Shown here: positions 45,873-55,038 of the stretch, one piece after another
How the letters are laid out: each line of letters begins with the position of its first letter
Numbering within the stretch: the first letter of the stretch is position 1
DNA from: Streptomyces erythrochromogenes
GTDB taxonomy: Bacteria > Actinomycetota > Actinomycetes > Streptomycetales > Streptomycetaceae
Length of the DNA stretch: 64,000 nt
Direction: 5' to 3'
Assembly: GCF_036170895.1 (NCBI RefSeq)
Contig: NZ_CP108036.1
Coordinates: 868,001 to 932,000, forward strand
Program-made: the position numbers and the translations under genes
The notes under the pieces: generated by a model
Told to the model about the DNA's origin: nothing
Database searches by the model: none
The model's input: only the letters and a program-made list of their open reading frames with translations

Positions 45873-47429
45873 TTACGCCCCTTTGGTCGCTGAACCCGAC
45901 GCATCCTGGGCGCCCGGCGCGTCCTGGCCGGGCTCACCCGACAGTCCGCTGTGGAACGCCTCCAGCCACATTCCGGGGCCGTTGTCGTCGGCCGGCTGCG
46001 GCCTCGCGGCCGGCCGGACTTCGGAGGTGGCGACACGGTCCTTCCGGCGCCGTTGCGGCAGGCCGGTCGCGGTACGTTCGGCGGTCGGCCCGCCACTGGC
46101 GGGCATCGGGCCGGGCATCGGGCCCGGCATCGGCCCGGGCGACGGAGCCGGCGTCGGCCGGGGCACGGGGACGCCGGCCGACATCGCGTCGACGGGGTGC
46201 TCCCGCGGTGTGGCGGACACCGCCCTGGGCCCCGAGGAGGAGCCGATGCCGTGGGCGAGACCGGTCGCCGCCGACGCGGTGGTGATCAGGTGCTGCGGCA
46301 CGATGACGACGGCCCGGACACCGCCGTACGCGGACGAGCGCAGGGACACCTGGAACCCGTACGCCTGCGCGAGCCGGCCGACCACGGCCAGGCCGAGCCT
46401 CGGCGTCTCGCCCAGGTCGTTGAGGTCGATGCCGGACTGCGCCTGCGCGAGCATCTTCTCGGCGCGTGCGCGGGCCTCCTCGCTCATGCTCAGTCCGCCG
46501 TCCTCGATCTCCACGGCGATGCCCGACTGCACCTCGACGGCGGTGAGGTGGACCCGGGTGTGCGGCGGGGAGTAGCGGGTGGCGTTGTCCAGCAGCTCGG
46601 CGAGGGTGTGGATCAGCGGCTCGACGACCGGGCCGACGACGGCGACCTCGGTGACCGAGTGGAGCTCGACCCGCTGGTAGTCGATGATCCTCGACATGGC
46701 GCCGCGCATGACGCTGTAGAGGGTGACGGCCCTGCTCCACTGCCGGCCGGGGCGCGCACCGCCGAGGACGGAGATGGAGTCGGCGAGCCTGCCGATGAGG
46801 GCGGTGCCGTGGTCCAGGCGCAGGAGGTCTCCGAACACGTCCGGGTTGCGGCCGTGCCGGTCCTCCATCTCGCGCATCTCGTGCGCCTGCTGGTGGACGA
46901 TCGCCTGCACGCGGCGGGCGACGTTCACGAAGGCCCGCTGCGCCGAGTCGCGCAGGCTCTCCTCGTTGTCGACGGCGTCGATGACGTGGGCCAGTACGGC
47001 CTGCAGCGCGGCTCTGAAGCGCGGCGTGAGGGCGGCGTCGTTGCCCCAGCGGTTGCCGTGTCCGGCGCGGCCGCCCAGGGAGGTGAGCACCTCCTCGGCC
47101 ACCTCGCCCCGGCGCAGTCGCTCGATGGCCTCGGGGAGCACCACCGCGGACAGGCGGGTCGCCTCGGTCTCCTGCCGGGCCAGGGTGTGCCGGAGCGCGG
47201 CGATCTCGGAGCCCCGGGCGGCGAGGGCGCGGCCGCGCCGTAGGGCTTCGACGAACACCGCGGCGGTGCACAGGCCGCCCGCGGCGATCAGGATGGTGCC
47301 GACCGGCCCGGAGGAGGAAACAAGCGCCCCGACCAGACAGACGGCGGCCAGGGACCCGATCGCGGGCAGCGCCCGGCTTGCTCCCGCTTCCGGGTGAGCC
47401 GTTTCGGGTGGAATGTCTCTTTGCTCCAT
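45873..47429 (-). CDS. cvnA: conservon sensor histidine-kinase-like protein (CvnA-like)
   Basis: A 518-residue protein. Two membrane segments are predicted in the first ~60 residues (LPAIGSLAAVCLVGALVSSS and an adjacent one), then a helical dimerisation region. The HATPase domain has N box LAELLDNATRYSPP (near residue 298), a G1 region at EIEDGGLSM and a G2 region at LGLAVVGRLAQAYG. The C-terminal ~130 residues are Pro-rich with a PGPMP repeat. No phospho-accepting His motif of the classical type is evident, as is usual for CvnA. It is the first gene of the conservon; the start ATG is preceded by GAGGA. Confidence 0.9.
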   Translation of the reverse strand: MEQRDIPPETAHPEAGASRALPAIGSLAAVCLVGALVSSSGPVGTILIAAGGLCTAAVFVEALRRGRALAARGSEIAALRHTLARQETEATRLSAVVLPEAIERLRRGEVAEEVLTSLGGRAGHGNRWGNDAALTPRFRAALQAVLAHVIDAVDNEESLRDSAQRAFVNVARRVQAIVHQQAHEMREMEDRHGRNPDVFGDLLRLDHGTALIGRLADSISVLGGARPGRQWSRAVTLYSVMRGAMSRIIDYQRVELHSVTEVAVVGPVVEPLIHTLAELLDNATRYSPPHTRVHLTAVEVQSGIAVEIEDGGLSMSEEARARAEKMLAQAQSGIDLNDLGETPRLGLAVVGRLAQAYGFQVSLRSSAYGGVRAVVIVPQHLITTASAATGLAHGIGSSSGPRAVSATPREHPVDAMSAGVPVPRPTPAPSPGPMPGPMPGPMPASGGPTAERTATGLPQRRRKDRVATSEVRPAARPQPADDNGPGMWLEAFHSGLSGEPGQDAPGAQDASGSATKGA

Positions 47430-47766
47430 CGGCGTCCTCGAATTATCGGAAAAGGGTGACCTTCTGACCGGTGGGCGGGAGCATAACGACGCCCAACTGC
47501 CCGCACGCGCGCTTTCGTTGGAGTTCATCGGACCGGAGGAACCGTTATGCGCCAACGATGGCGACGAATTCCGGCCCCGGCGGTGGACGGCCCACGGGGG
47601 GAGGCGACGTAAGGGGAGGTCGACCGCCCGCCGGCGCCTGGGCAGCACGGGCCTTCACCCCTGAATCCCCTCCGGCGCCGACCGCGCCGCGCGGTCGCGA
47701 GGTGGCGCCGCGGACCCAAATGCGCTAGGCGGGGGGCGGCGCCGGAGGAGTCACCGTTTCGAGTGG
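47430..47766. other. 337-bp gap between conservon promoter and TetR gene
   Basis: No gene was recognised. The first ~130 bp, next to cvnA, is richer in A/T and probably holds the conservon promoter. Short open frames here lack coding character. The TetR gene enters the gap with its 3' end. Confidence 0.45.
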
Positions 47767-48390
47767 TCAGGCACCCGGCGGTGCCGCGTCACCGCGGGGG
47801 GCCGCGAGGCCGGCGAGCAGGACGTCGAGGGCGAGGTCGGTGGCCTCGGACAGCGGGGTGTCCTCCAGGAGGGAGCCGACCGCCAGGGCCGCGAGGCCGT
47901 GCACGGTGGAGAAGGCGACCTGGGCGAGGCGGTCCGGCTCGCCCGCGCGCACGACGCCCTCCTGCTGCGCGAGGGCGACGAGTCCGGCGGCGATGTGCAG
48001 GCTCTGGTGGCCGAGCTCGCGCAGTTCGGCACTGGAGTCGTCGGCGTGCTTGGCCGTGAACATCAGGCTCAGCAAGGGGGCGTTCGCCACGGCGAAGGCG
48101 ATGTAGGCGCGCCCCATGCCGGCGAGCCGGGCGGTGACGGGGCCGGGCGCGTCGACGGCGGCCCGCAGACCCTCGTTGAGGCGGGTGAAGCCGCGCACGG
48201 CGAGCGCGTCGAGCAGCGCCTGCCGGTCGCGGAAGTGGCGCCCCGGCGCGGCGTGGCTGACACCGAGGTCCCGGGCGAGGGCGCGGAGGGACAGGCTGTC
48301 CGCCCCCGTCGTCGCGAGGACCTCCTCCGCGCGCGCCAGCAGGGCCTCGCGGAGGTTGCCGTGGTGGTAGGGCGAATCGGCGTCGGCCAA
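47767..48390 (-). CDS. TetR family regulator of the SDR gene
   Basis: A 207-residue protein from a TTG preceded by GGGAGG; no ATG is near. The HTH spans YHHGNLREALLARAEEVLAT and LRALARDLGVSHAAPGRHF. The C-terminal domain resembles the TetR_C_33/WHG type. It is divergent from a short-chain dehydrogenase gene, with a perfect 7+3+7 palindrome between them, so it very likely represses the SDR gene and itself. Confidence 0.87.
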   Translation of the reverse strand: MADADSPYHHGNLREALLARAEEVLATTGADSLSLRALARDLGVSHAAPGRHFRDRQALLDALAVRGFTRLNEGLRAAVDAPGPVTARLAGMGRAYIAFAVANAPLLSLMFTAKHADDSSAELRELGHQSLHIAAGLVALAQQEGVVRAGEPDRLAQVAFSTVHGLAALAVGSLLEDTPLSEATDLALDVLLAGLAAPRGDAAPPGA

Positions 48391-48410
48391 GGCGGCCTCC
48401 CCTCACTCGA

Positions 48411-48427
48411 TGTTGTCATTGACAACA
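48411..48427. promoter_or_regulatory. TetR operator palindrome TGTTGTC-ATT-GACAACA
   Basis: A perfect inverted repeat with 7-bp arms and a 3-bp centre lies in the divergent TetR/SDR gap. It overlaps the -35 box of the SDR promoter, so binding would block RNA polymerase. Confidence 0.8.
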
Positions 48428-48447
48428 ATGTTTGCTCTGTCTACATT
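48419..48447 (+). promoter_or_regulatory. consensus-like housekeeping promoter of the SDR gene
   Basis: A perfect -35 TTGACA (48419-48424), a 17-nt spacer and a -10 TACATT (48442-48447) lie upstream of the SDR ATG. Such a good match is rare in Streptomyces. Confidence 0.75.
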
Positions 48448-48492
48448 CAAATTATCGTCCATCGGCCGGAACACCGGAACGGAGCGCCGACC

Positions 48493-49281
48493 ATGTCTAT
48501 GACATACCGCGGAACCACAGCCCTGATCACCGGGGCCAGCGCCGGCCTCGGCGTCGAGTTCGCCCGGCAGTGGGCCGAGCGCGGAGCGGACGTCGTACTC
48601 GTCGCCCGCCGCGTCGAGCGGCTGGAGGAGATCGCGGCGGACCTTCGGCGCCGGTACGGGGTGAAGGCGCACCCCGTCGCCGTCGACCTGGCCCGGCCGG
48701 GCGCCGCGGCCGCGCTGCACGCGGAGCTCGACGGGCTCGGACTGCGCATGCAGACCCTGATCAACAACGCGGGCTTCGGCAGCCACGGCCCGTTCGCCGA
48801 CCAGGACCCCACCCGGATCAGCGAGATGATCCAGCTCAACGTGACGGCCCTGACGGAGCTGACCCGGCAGTTCCTGCCGGACCTGACGGCCGACGGCCGG
48901 GGCGCCCTCGTCACCGTCGCCAGCGCCGCCGCCTACCAGCCGACCCCGGCGATGGCGGTGTACGGGGCCACCAAGGCGTTCGTCCTGAACTTCACCGAGG
49001 CCGTCGCCTACGAGACGCGCTCCTCCTCGCTGCGGGTGCTCGCCGTCTCGCCCGGCCCGGTCCGTACCGAGTTCTTCGACGTCGTCGGCAGCCAGGACGC
49101 CGCCGTCGGGCGGATGGCCACCCCCGAGCAGGTCGTCACGGCGACCCGCCGGGCACTGGAACGCGACAGGACGCCGCCCAGCATCGTCGTCGGCCTCGGA
49201 AACCGGCTCTCTGCGACGGCCTCCACGCTGGCTCCGCGCCGCCTGGCCCTGACGGTGGCAGGGCGGGCCCTCAAGGCCTGA
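48493..49281 (+). CDS. short-chain dehydrogenase/reductase
   Basis: A 262-residue SDR. The cofactor motif is TGASAGLG (near residue 14), followed by NNAG, the catalytic Ser of SAAAY and the YGATK motif (Tyr near residue 157). RR after the second strand (VARRVERLEE) suggests NADP preference. The C-terminal part continues past the usual fold (PRRLALTVAGRALKA). It is expressed from a strong promoter under the control of the divergent TetR. Substrate unknown. Confidence 0.9.
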   Translation: MSMTYRGTTALITGASAGLGVEFARQWAERGADVVLVARRVERLEEIAADLRRRYGVKAHPVAVDLARPGAAAALHAELDGLGLRMQTLINNAGFGSHGPFADQDPTRISEMIQLNVTALTELTRQFLPDLTADGRGALVTVASAAAYQPTPAMAVYGATKAFVLNFTEAVAYETRSSSLRVLAVSPGPVRTEFFDVVGSQDAAVGRMATPEQVVTATRRALERDRTPPSIVVGLGNRLSATASTLAPRRLALTVAGRALKA

Positions 49282-49381
49282 CCGGCCCGACTCGTCCGGG
49301 CGGGCCCGCTGCCGCACACTGGGTTCCGGACACCCCCGACGGCGGGGTGCCCGGATTCCGGCGGGTGCGGGGAGGCGCGGC

Positions 49382-49738
49382 ATGGTCATCAGTCACCACA
49401 TCGCCGACGGAACGCTGCACGTGCGGATCCTGCACGAGCTGCACGTCACCGATCGGGCCGCGGCCGCGCTGCAGATCGAATCCCTCGTCCACGCCCACCG
49501 CCCGGCGCGGGTCACCGTCGAGCTGCCGAGCCGCTCCCCCTCTCCCATGACCTTCAGCGCGCTGGCCCGCGCGCGGCGGATGTGCCAGAGCCTCGGCATC
49601 CCCCTGACCGCGACGGGGCCCGGTGAACAGGCCCCCCTGCCCCTCTTCGGCCACGAGGCCGGTGCGGACGGCACGGCCGGCGAGGACGGCTCCGCCGGCG
49701 CCCGGTGGCTGGAGCACGGAGCGCGCCACAACCACTGA
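49382..49738 (+). CDS. STAS-like hypothetical protein
   Basis: A 118-residue protein. Strand-helix alternation (TLHVRILHELHVTDRAAAAL, then ARVTVELPSRSPSPMTFSAL and GIPLTATG) resembles a STAS-like anti-sigma-antagonist fold of the kind common in Streptomyces. No phosphorylatable serine could be fixed with confidence. The C-terminal ~35 residues are low complexity and end in His-rich HGARHNH. It is convergent with the GH64 gene. Confidence 0.55.
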   Translation: MVISHHIADGTLHVRILHELHVTDRAAAALQIESLVHAHRPARVTVELPSRSPSPMTFSALARARRMCQSLGIPLTATGPGEQAPLPLFGHEAGADGTAGEDGSAGARWLEHGARHNH

Positions 49739-49774
49739 CGCGACGCCGGCGGCCCGACCGGCCCCGGCCCGGGA

Positions 49775-50962
49775 TCAGTTGAAGGGTTCCAGCGTCATGA
49801 AGGCCTCCTGGGGGTTGCCCTCGTGCACCAGCGACTCGTGGGCGCCCACGTCGTCGAAGGCGAAGCCGTACGCCTTGCCGTCGGCCATCTGCGCGTGGAT
49901 GATGCGGGAGTAGTGGTTGGTGACGGCATCGCGGTAGAAGCCGGCGCCGTTCGCGTCGGGCTGGTTCGGATTGGTCAGGAGCGTCGAGCGGTTGAAGCCC
50001 GCGCACAGAGTGCGGGAGATCGGGCCGCGGACGGTGTCGTTGGGGGCGTCGAGGAGCTTGTAGCAGCCGAAGACGCTGTCGGAGTCGGGCTTCTGGAAGC
50101 TGGTGACCACCGCACCCGAGCCGTTGGTGAAGTTCATGACGTTGCCCGAGACCCGGCCGTAGTACTTGGTGCCGGGTTCGTTCGCGAACGGCGTCACCGT
50201 GAGGGTGGAGGAGCTGTACTTGCTCCAGACGCGGTTGATGTAGTCGTTCATCGCGCCGGCCGGGATGCCGCCCGCCTCGATGCCGTGGCCGGGGGACAGC
50301 GCCCGCAGCGGGGTACCGTCGGGGCGGCTCTGGATCAGGCCTCCCCAGCCGGCCGAACGCAGCCCGCCGAAGACGGCGCCGTACCCGCCGGCCTTGAGAC
50401 GGCCGGTGTTCTTGACCGAGCCGTCGGCCGCCTTCGCGCCCACCGCGTACGGGGCCGAGAACATGTCGACCTGGGTGCTGTTGATCCACAGGCCGGCGTC
50501 GTTGAGCGTGTACTCGGACCAGTTGAACAGGATGTCGTGGTTGGGGTCTGTGGGGTTCTGCACGGCGGGCTGCACCAGGCCGCCGGTGGTGAGCCTGAAG
50601 ACGAGCTTGCGTCCGACGGAGAAGTAGACGCGTCCGGAGAACTTGGGCATGCGGATCGTCTTGGTCTGCCCGTTGGCCGGGCCGGCGATCGACGCGTCCG
50701 GGGCGGGGGTGGGCGGGTTTCCTCCCGCCGGCCAGGGGTGGAAAGCACCACTGGCGTCGGCCCAGCCCTGCCGGCCCGTCGTGAGCTGGGTGCCCAGGTT
50801 GTAGATGTAGACGGGCTCGCTGCGCCCCGAGTTGTTCTTGATGGTGAGCGGGATGGTGGCCGGCACGGCCTCCGCGGACGGCGGCGGGCCGAAGAACAGC
50901 ACGCCGGCGCCGACCGACAGGGCCGCGACGCCGAACGCCAGCACTCTCGACAAGCGGAACAC
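49775..50962 (-). CDS. secreted GH64 beta-1,3-glucanase
   Basis: A 395-residue secreted enzyme from a GTG preceded by AAGGAGG. A signal peptide of ~32 residues ends near SAEA-VPATI. The body resembles glycoside hydrolase family 64 (laminaripentaose-producing beta-1,3-glucanase): IPLTIKNNSGRSEPVYIYNL, FSGRVYFSVGRKLVF, NWSEYTLNDAGLWINSTQVD and GFYRDAVTNHYSRIIH. It degrades fungal cell-wall or storage beta-1,3-glucan outside the cell. A LacI-type palindrome lies 72 bp upstream. Confidence 0.9.
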   Translation of the reverse strand: MFRLSRVLAFGVAALSVGAGVLFFGPPPSAEAVPATIPLTIKNNSGRSEPVYIYNLGTQLTTGRQGWADASGAFHPWPAGGNPPTPAPDASIAGPANGQTKTIRMPKFSGRVYFSVGRKLVFRLTTGGLVQPAVQNPTDPNHDILFNWSEYTLNDAGLWINSTQVDMFSAPYAVGAKAADGSVKNTGRLKAGGYGAVFGGLRSAGWGGLIQSRPDGTPLRALSPGHGIEAGGIPAGAMNDYINRVWSKYSSSTLTVTPFANEPGTKYYGRVSGNVMNFTNGSGAVVTSFQKPDSDSVFGCYKLLDAPNDTVRGPISRTLCAGFNRSTLLTNPNQPDANGAGFYRDAVTNHYSRIIHAQMADGKAYGFAFDDVGAHESLVHEGNPQEAFMTLEPFN

Positions 50963-51033
50963 TCTCTTCCTCCTTGCGTGGGGGGACCTGCCGATGGAGC
51001 GGTGGGCTAGGCAGGGATGGATTAATTGAAATG

Positions 51034-51047
51034 TGAGAGCGCTCTCA
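51034..51047. promoter_or_regulatory. LacI-type operator TGAGAGCGCTCTCA
   Basis: A perfect 14-bp palindrome upstream of the GH64 gene. It differs from the CebR-type cellobiose operator (TGGGAGCGCTCCCA) by one symmetric base pair, so a related LacI-family sugar regulator is likely. No LacI gene is in the window. Confidence 0.7.
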
Positions 51048-51097
51048 GAGTCTGATTGTGTTCAACTTCTGTCAATGCTCTTGACACAGCCGCCTGT

Positions 51098-52288
51098 TCA
51101 GAAGGCGTATCGGATCCGCAGCCACGGCGCGTGGGCGGCGACGAGCTCACGCACCGCCGCGACGGCCCCGGCCTTGACGTCACTGCGGTAGCGGACGTTC
51201 CAGCTGCCGTTCTGCGAACGCTTCGGCTCCTGGAGGCGGGGCTGCCACAGGACGTCCTCCGCGCGGGGGTGCCAGCCGAGATTGAGCTCGTGCAGGTCCT
51301 TGTTGTGCGTCAGCATGATGACCTCGGCGGCCGCCTGGTCCTTCACCCGGGCGGGCAGCACGTCGTCCATGTGCCGGAGCAGCAGGGACCAGTCGCGCTC
51401 CCAGCCGGGGCGCAGGACGACGGGCGAGAGGTTGAAGTGGACCTCGTAGCCCGCGTCCAGGAAGTCCCCGGCGGCGGCGATGCGGCTCTCCACCGGGCTG
51501 GTGCGGATGTCGAGCAGCCTGGAGTCGCTCGGCGGCATGAGGGAGAACCGCACGCGGGTGCGGCCTCGGGGCTCCAGGAGGAGCAGGTCCGGGTTGACGA
51601 ACTTGGTGGCGAAGGACGCCTTGGCGGCGGGCCACCGCGCGAAGGCGTGCACCAGGTCGGCCACGTTGTCGCTGATCAGGGCGTCGACGCAGCAGTCGCT
51701 GTTCTCGCCGATGTCGTAGACCCAGGCGAGCGGATCGCACTGGTTGGCCTCGGGCTTGGGGCCGAGGCGCGCGATGTGCCGGGAGAGGTGGGCGATGGTG
51801 CGCTCGATGTTGGTGAAGACGGTGACCGGGTTGGCGTAGCCCTTGCGGCGCGGGACGTAGCAGTAGGCGCAGGCCATGGCGCAGCCGTTGGCCGGCCCGG
51901 GGGCGATCCAGTCCGCGGAGCGGCCGTTGGGCCGGGTGGTGAGCGTCTTCTTCTCCCCCAGGACCAGCGTCTCCGTCTTGATCCGGACCCAGCGGTCGAC
52001 GTTCTGCTCGTTCCCGTGGAGGTCGGGGATCCGCCAGTGGGAGTCGACGGGGACGACCTCGGCGTCGGGGTACCGGGCGAGGACCTGCCTGCCGCGCGGG
52101 GAGGCCGCGGCCGCGGGTTCGGCGAAGATCGTGCCTACGGAAAGCAGCCGGCGCGCGGCGGGACCGTCCCGGAACAGCGGGCCGGCGTTCCCCTGCGGGC
52201 GGGGCGCCCGCCCCGGGTCGATGTCCTCCAGGCCGAACAGGGCGTCTGCGCCGTCGTCCGGCCCGCCCCCGGTCTGCTGGGCTCGCAT
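51098..52288 (-). CDS. spore photoproduct lyase-like radical SAM protein
   Basis: A 396-residue protein. CAMACAYC (near residue 135) is the CxxxCxxC site for the radical SAM cluster. Flanking blocks (RPNGRSADWIAPGPANG before it, YVPRRKGYANPVTVFTN after it, and the late VIMLTHNKDLHELNLGWHP) match the actinobacterial 'spore photoproduct lyase family' proteins. The true Bacillus enzyme repairs thymine dimers; activity of this group in Streptomyces is not established. The ATG at 52288 has GGAGACC upstream. Confidence 0.85.
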   Translation of the reverse strand: MRAQQTGGGPDDGADALFGLEDIDPGRAPRPQGNAGPLFRDGPAARRLLSVGTIFAEPAAAASPRGRQVLARYPDAEVVPVDSHWRIPDLHGNEQNVDRWVRIKTETLVLGEKKTLTTRPNGRSADWIAPGPANGCAMACAYCYVPRRKGYANPVTVFTNIERTIAHLSRHIARLGPKPEANQCDPLAWVYDIGENSDCCVDALISDNVADLVHAFARWPAAKASFATKFVNPDLLLLEPRGRTRVRFSLMPPSDSRLLDIRTSPVESRIAAAGDFLDAGYEVHFNLSPVVLRPGWERDWSLLLRHMDDVLPARVKDQAAAEVIMLTHNKDLHELNLGWHPRAEDVLWQPRLQEPKRSQNGSWNVRYRSDVKAGAVAAVRELVAAHAPWLRIRYAF

Positions 52289-52464
52289 GTCGGTCTCCTG
52301 CGGGATCACGGACCGCCCACTGTAGGGCAGCCGGCGGGAGCCGGGCGCCCGCGCCCTCACGGCGGCCGTGGCGGGGCGCCGGGGCCCGGCGCCGCGCCAC
52401 GGCGGCAGGGCGGGGCAGGGGGAGGGCTCGGCGGTGGGCGCGAGCCTAGGATGGGAGGCGTCGA

Positions 52465-54231
52465 ATGCGCAGGTGGGGGCCCGGCAGGAGAGGAAGCGGC
52501 TTGAATCGTTTCGCCCGGCTCGCCACGCGGCTGCTGGCGGTGCCACTGGGACTCGTCTGGCTGGAGCCGGCGGGGGAGGCCGCGGGCGCGGCACCCGAGT
52601 GCTGGCCGGTCGGGGCGGAATCCGACCCGGCCGTGCCGGCGTGCTGCCGGCTGGTCGCGGAGGACGGAATGCCCCGCTTCCTGTCGCATGTCGGGGACGG
52701 TTCCGACGACGGCGACGGCTACGACGGCGGCGCGTCCTTCGCGTTCGCAGGCGTCCCCCTCGTCGGCGGTTCGGGCGAGCTCCTGGGCGTCCTCGCCGTC
52801 ACGGACCGCGCCCCCCGGAAGTGGAGCGAGGACGACGTACGGGACCTGTCGGACCTCGCCGCCGCTTGCAGTGCGCAGATGCGGATGCGGACGCGCTCCG
52901 AGACCGTCCGCCAGGCCCGCGAGGCGGCGGAGGGGGAGGCGACCCGCGTGCACGGGCTGCTCAACCGTTCCGAGCTGCTCCTGCGGGCTTCCGAGGACCT
53001 CGCCGACACCAGCGGACTGGACGACGTCCGCCGGCGGGTCGGGGACCTCGTCGGCGGGGACCTCAAACCGGCCGGTATCGACCTGGTGCTGGTGCGGCAG
53101 GGGATGCTCCACCATGTGACGGGTCCCGTCGACGACGATGTCTTCGGCCCTCCGCCCGGGAGACTCGCCGAGCCCTTCGGCCTCGGTTCGCACTGGCCGG
53201 TCGCGCGGGCGGTGCGCGAGCACCGGTTGATCGTGGTCGACGGGCCGTCGGTGGCGGGCGGGACCGATGCCGCTCCCGGCCACCCGGCCACCCCGGCCTT
53301 CGACGGCCTGCACCTCGCGACCGCCGCCTGCCTGCCCCTGCGCGGTACCCACGACACCCTCGGGGCCCTGGTCCTGGGGTGGGACGCCCCGTACGAGATC
53401 GGCGTGGACGAGCGTGCGGTACTGACCACGCTCGCCGGCTACACCGCCCAGGCCCTCGAACGCGCCCTCCACCTCGACGAACGAGTCACCGTCGCCCGCC
53501 AGCTCCAGCGGGCCATGCTCACCGAACTGCCCGACGTACCAGGCCTGGAGCTGTCCGCCCTGTACCGGCCGGCCGCCCGCGACGACATGGTCGGCGGTGA
53601 CTGGTACGACGCCTACCCGCTGCCGGTGGCACCGGGCGGGGCCGCCACGGGCGCGCTGTCGCTCACCGTCGGCGACATCACCGGGCACGACATGCGGGCG
53701 GCCGCGCTGATGGGCCAGGTCCGCAGCATGCTGCGCCAGGCCGATCACGACCATGCGGGCGAAGGCCCGGACCAGGCGCTCTGCGCACTGGAACGGGCCT
53801 GCCGCCGTCTGAACCTCCCGGCCAGCGGCACCGCCGTCCACGCCCACCTCACTCCGGCGGCCGACGGCCACTGGCGGCTGAGGTGGAGCAACGCGGGCCA
53901 CCCGGCGCCGCTCGTGGTCACCGCGGACGGCGCCGTGGAGACCCTCGCGCGGCACGACGTGCTGCTGCACCACGCCCTGACACCGGGGCCCCGCACCTGC
54001 GACAGCCGTTCGCTGCCCCCGGGCAGCACCCTGCTGCTGTACACCGACGGGCTGGTCGAGGAGCGGGGAGGGGACATCGAGGACAACGTCGACCGGCTCT
54101 CCCAGCAGCTCACCACGGCTCCCCCGGGGGTTCCGCTGGACGCGTTGCTGCGGTCCCTCCTGGGCTCCGTCGGTCCGCGGGACGCGCGGGACGACGCCGT
54201 CCTGTTCGCGGTACGCGTCGCCGCCTCCTGA
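52465..54231 (+). CDS. GAF-domain PP2C/SpoIIE-type phosphatase
   Basis: A 588-residue protein. Two GAF-like regions are visible (about residues 15-145 and 170-335), joined by a short helix (RSETVRQAREAAEGEATRVH). The C-terminal ~240 residues are a SpoIIE/RsbU-type phosphatase with DDMVGGDWYDAY, VGDITGHDMRAAALMGQVRS and LLLYTDGLVEERGG. Such proteins dephosphorylate STAS anti-sigma antagonists in response to signals sensed by GAF domains. The ATG at 52465 has GGGAGG at good spacing; a TTG at 52501 is an alternative. Confidence 0.9.
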   Translation: MRRWGPGRRGSGLNRFARLATRLLAVPLGLVWLEPAGEAAGAAPECWPVGAESDPAVPACCRLVAEDGMPRFLSHVGDGSDDGDGYDGGASFAFAGVPLVGGSGELLGVLAVTDRAPRKWSEDDVRDLSDLAAACSAQMRMRTRSETVRQAREAAEGEATRVHGLLNRSELLLRASEDLADTSGLDDVRRRVGDLVGGDLKPAGIDLVLVRQGMLHHVTGPVDDDVFGPPPGRLAEPFGLGSHWPVARAVREHRLIVVDGPSVAGGTDAAPGHPATPAFDGLHLATAACLPLRGTHDTLGALVLGWDAPYEIGVDERAVLTTLAGYTAQALERALHLDERVTVARQLQRAMLTELPDVPGLELSALYRPAARDDMVGGDWYDAYPLPVAPGGAATGALSLTVGDITGHDMRAAALMGQVRSMLRQADHDHAGEGPDQALCALERACRRLNLPASGTAVHAHLTPAADGHWRLRWSNAGHPAPLVVTADGAVETLARHDVLLHHALTPGPRTCDSRSLPPGSTLLLYTDGLVEERGGDIEDNVDRLSQQLTTAPPGVPLDALLRSLLGSVGPRDARDDAVLFAVRVAAS

Positions 54232-54432
54232 CCGGCCCGCCGTACGTCGGGTCAGGCGGGGGCCGGGAGGGTCAGTTCGAAGCGGCAGCCCCCGGGCACG
54301 TTGTGGACGTCGGCGTGCCCGGAATGGGCCTCGACGATGCCCCGGACGATCGCCAGGCCCAGGCCCGCACCCGAGGGAGGCGTACGGGCCCGCGACCCCC
54401 GCCAGCCGGTGTCGAAGACACGGGGCAGGTCC

Positions 54433-55034
<602 letters not shown>

Positions 55035-55038
<4 letters not shown>

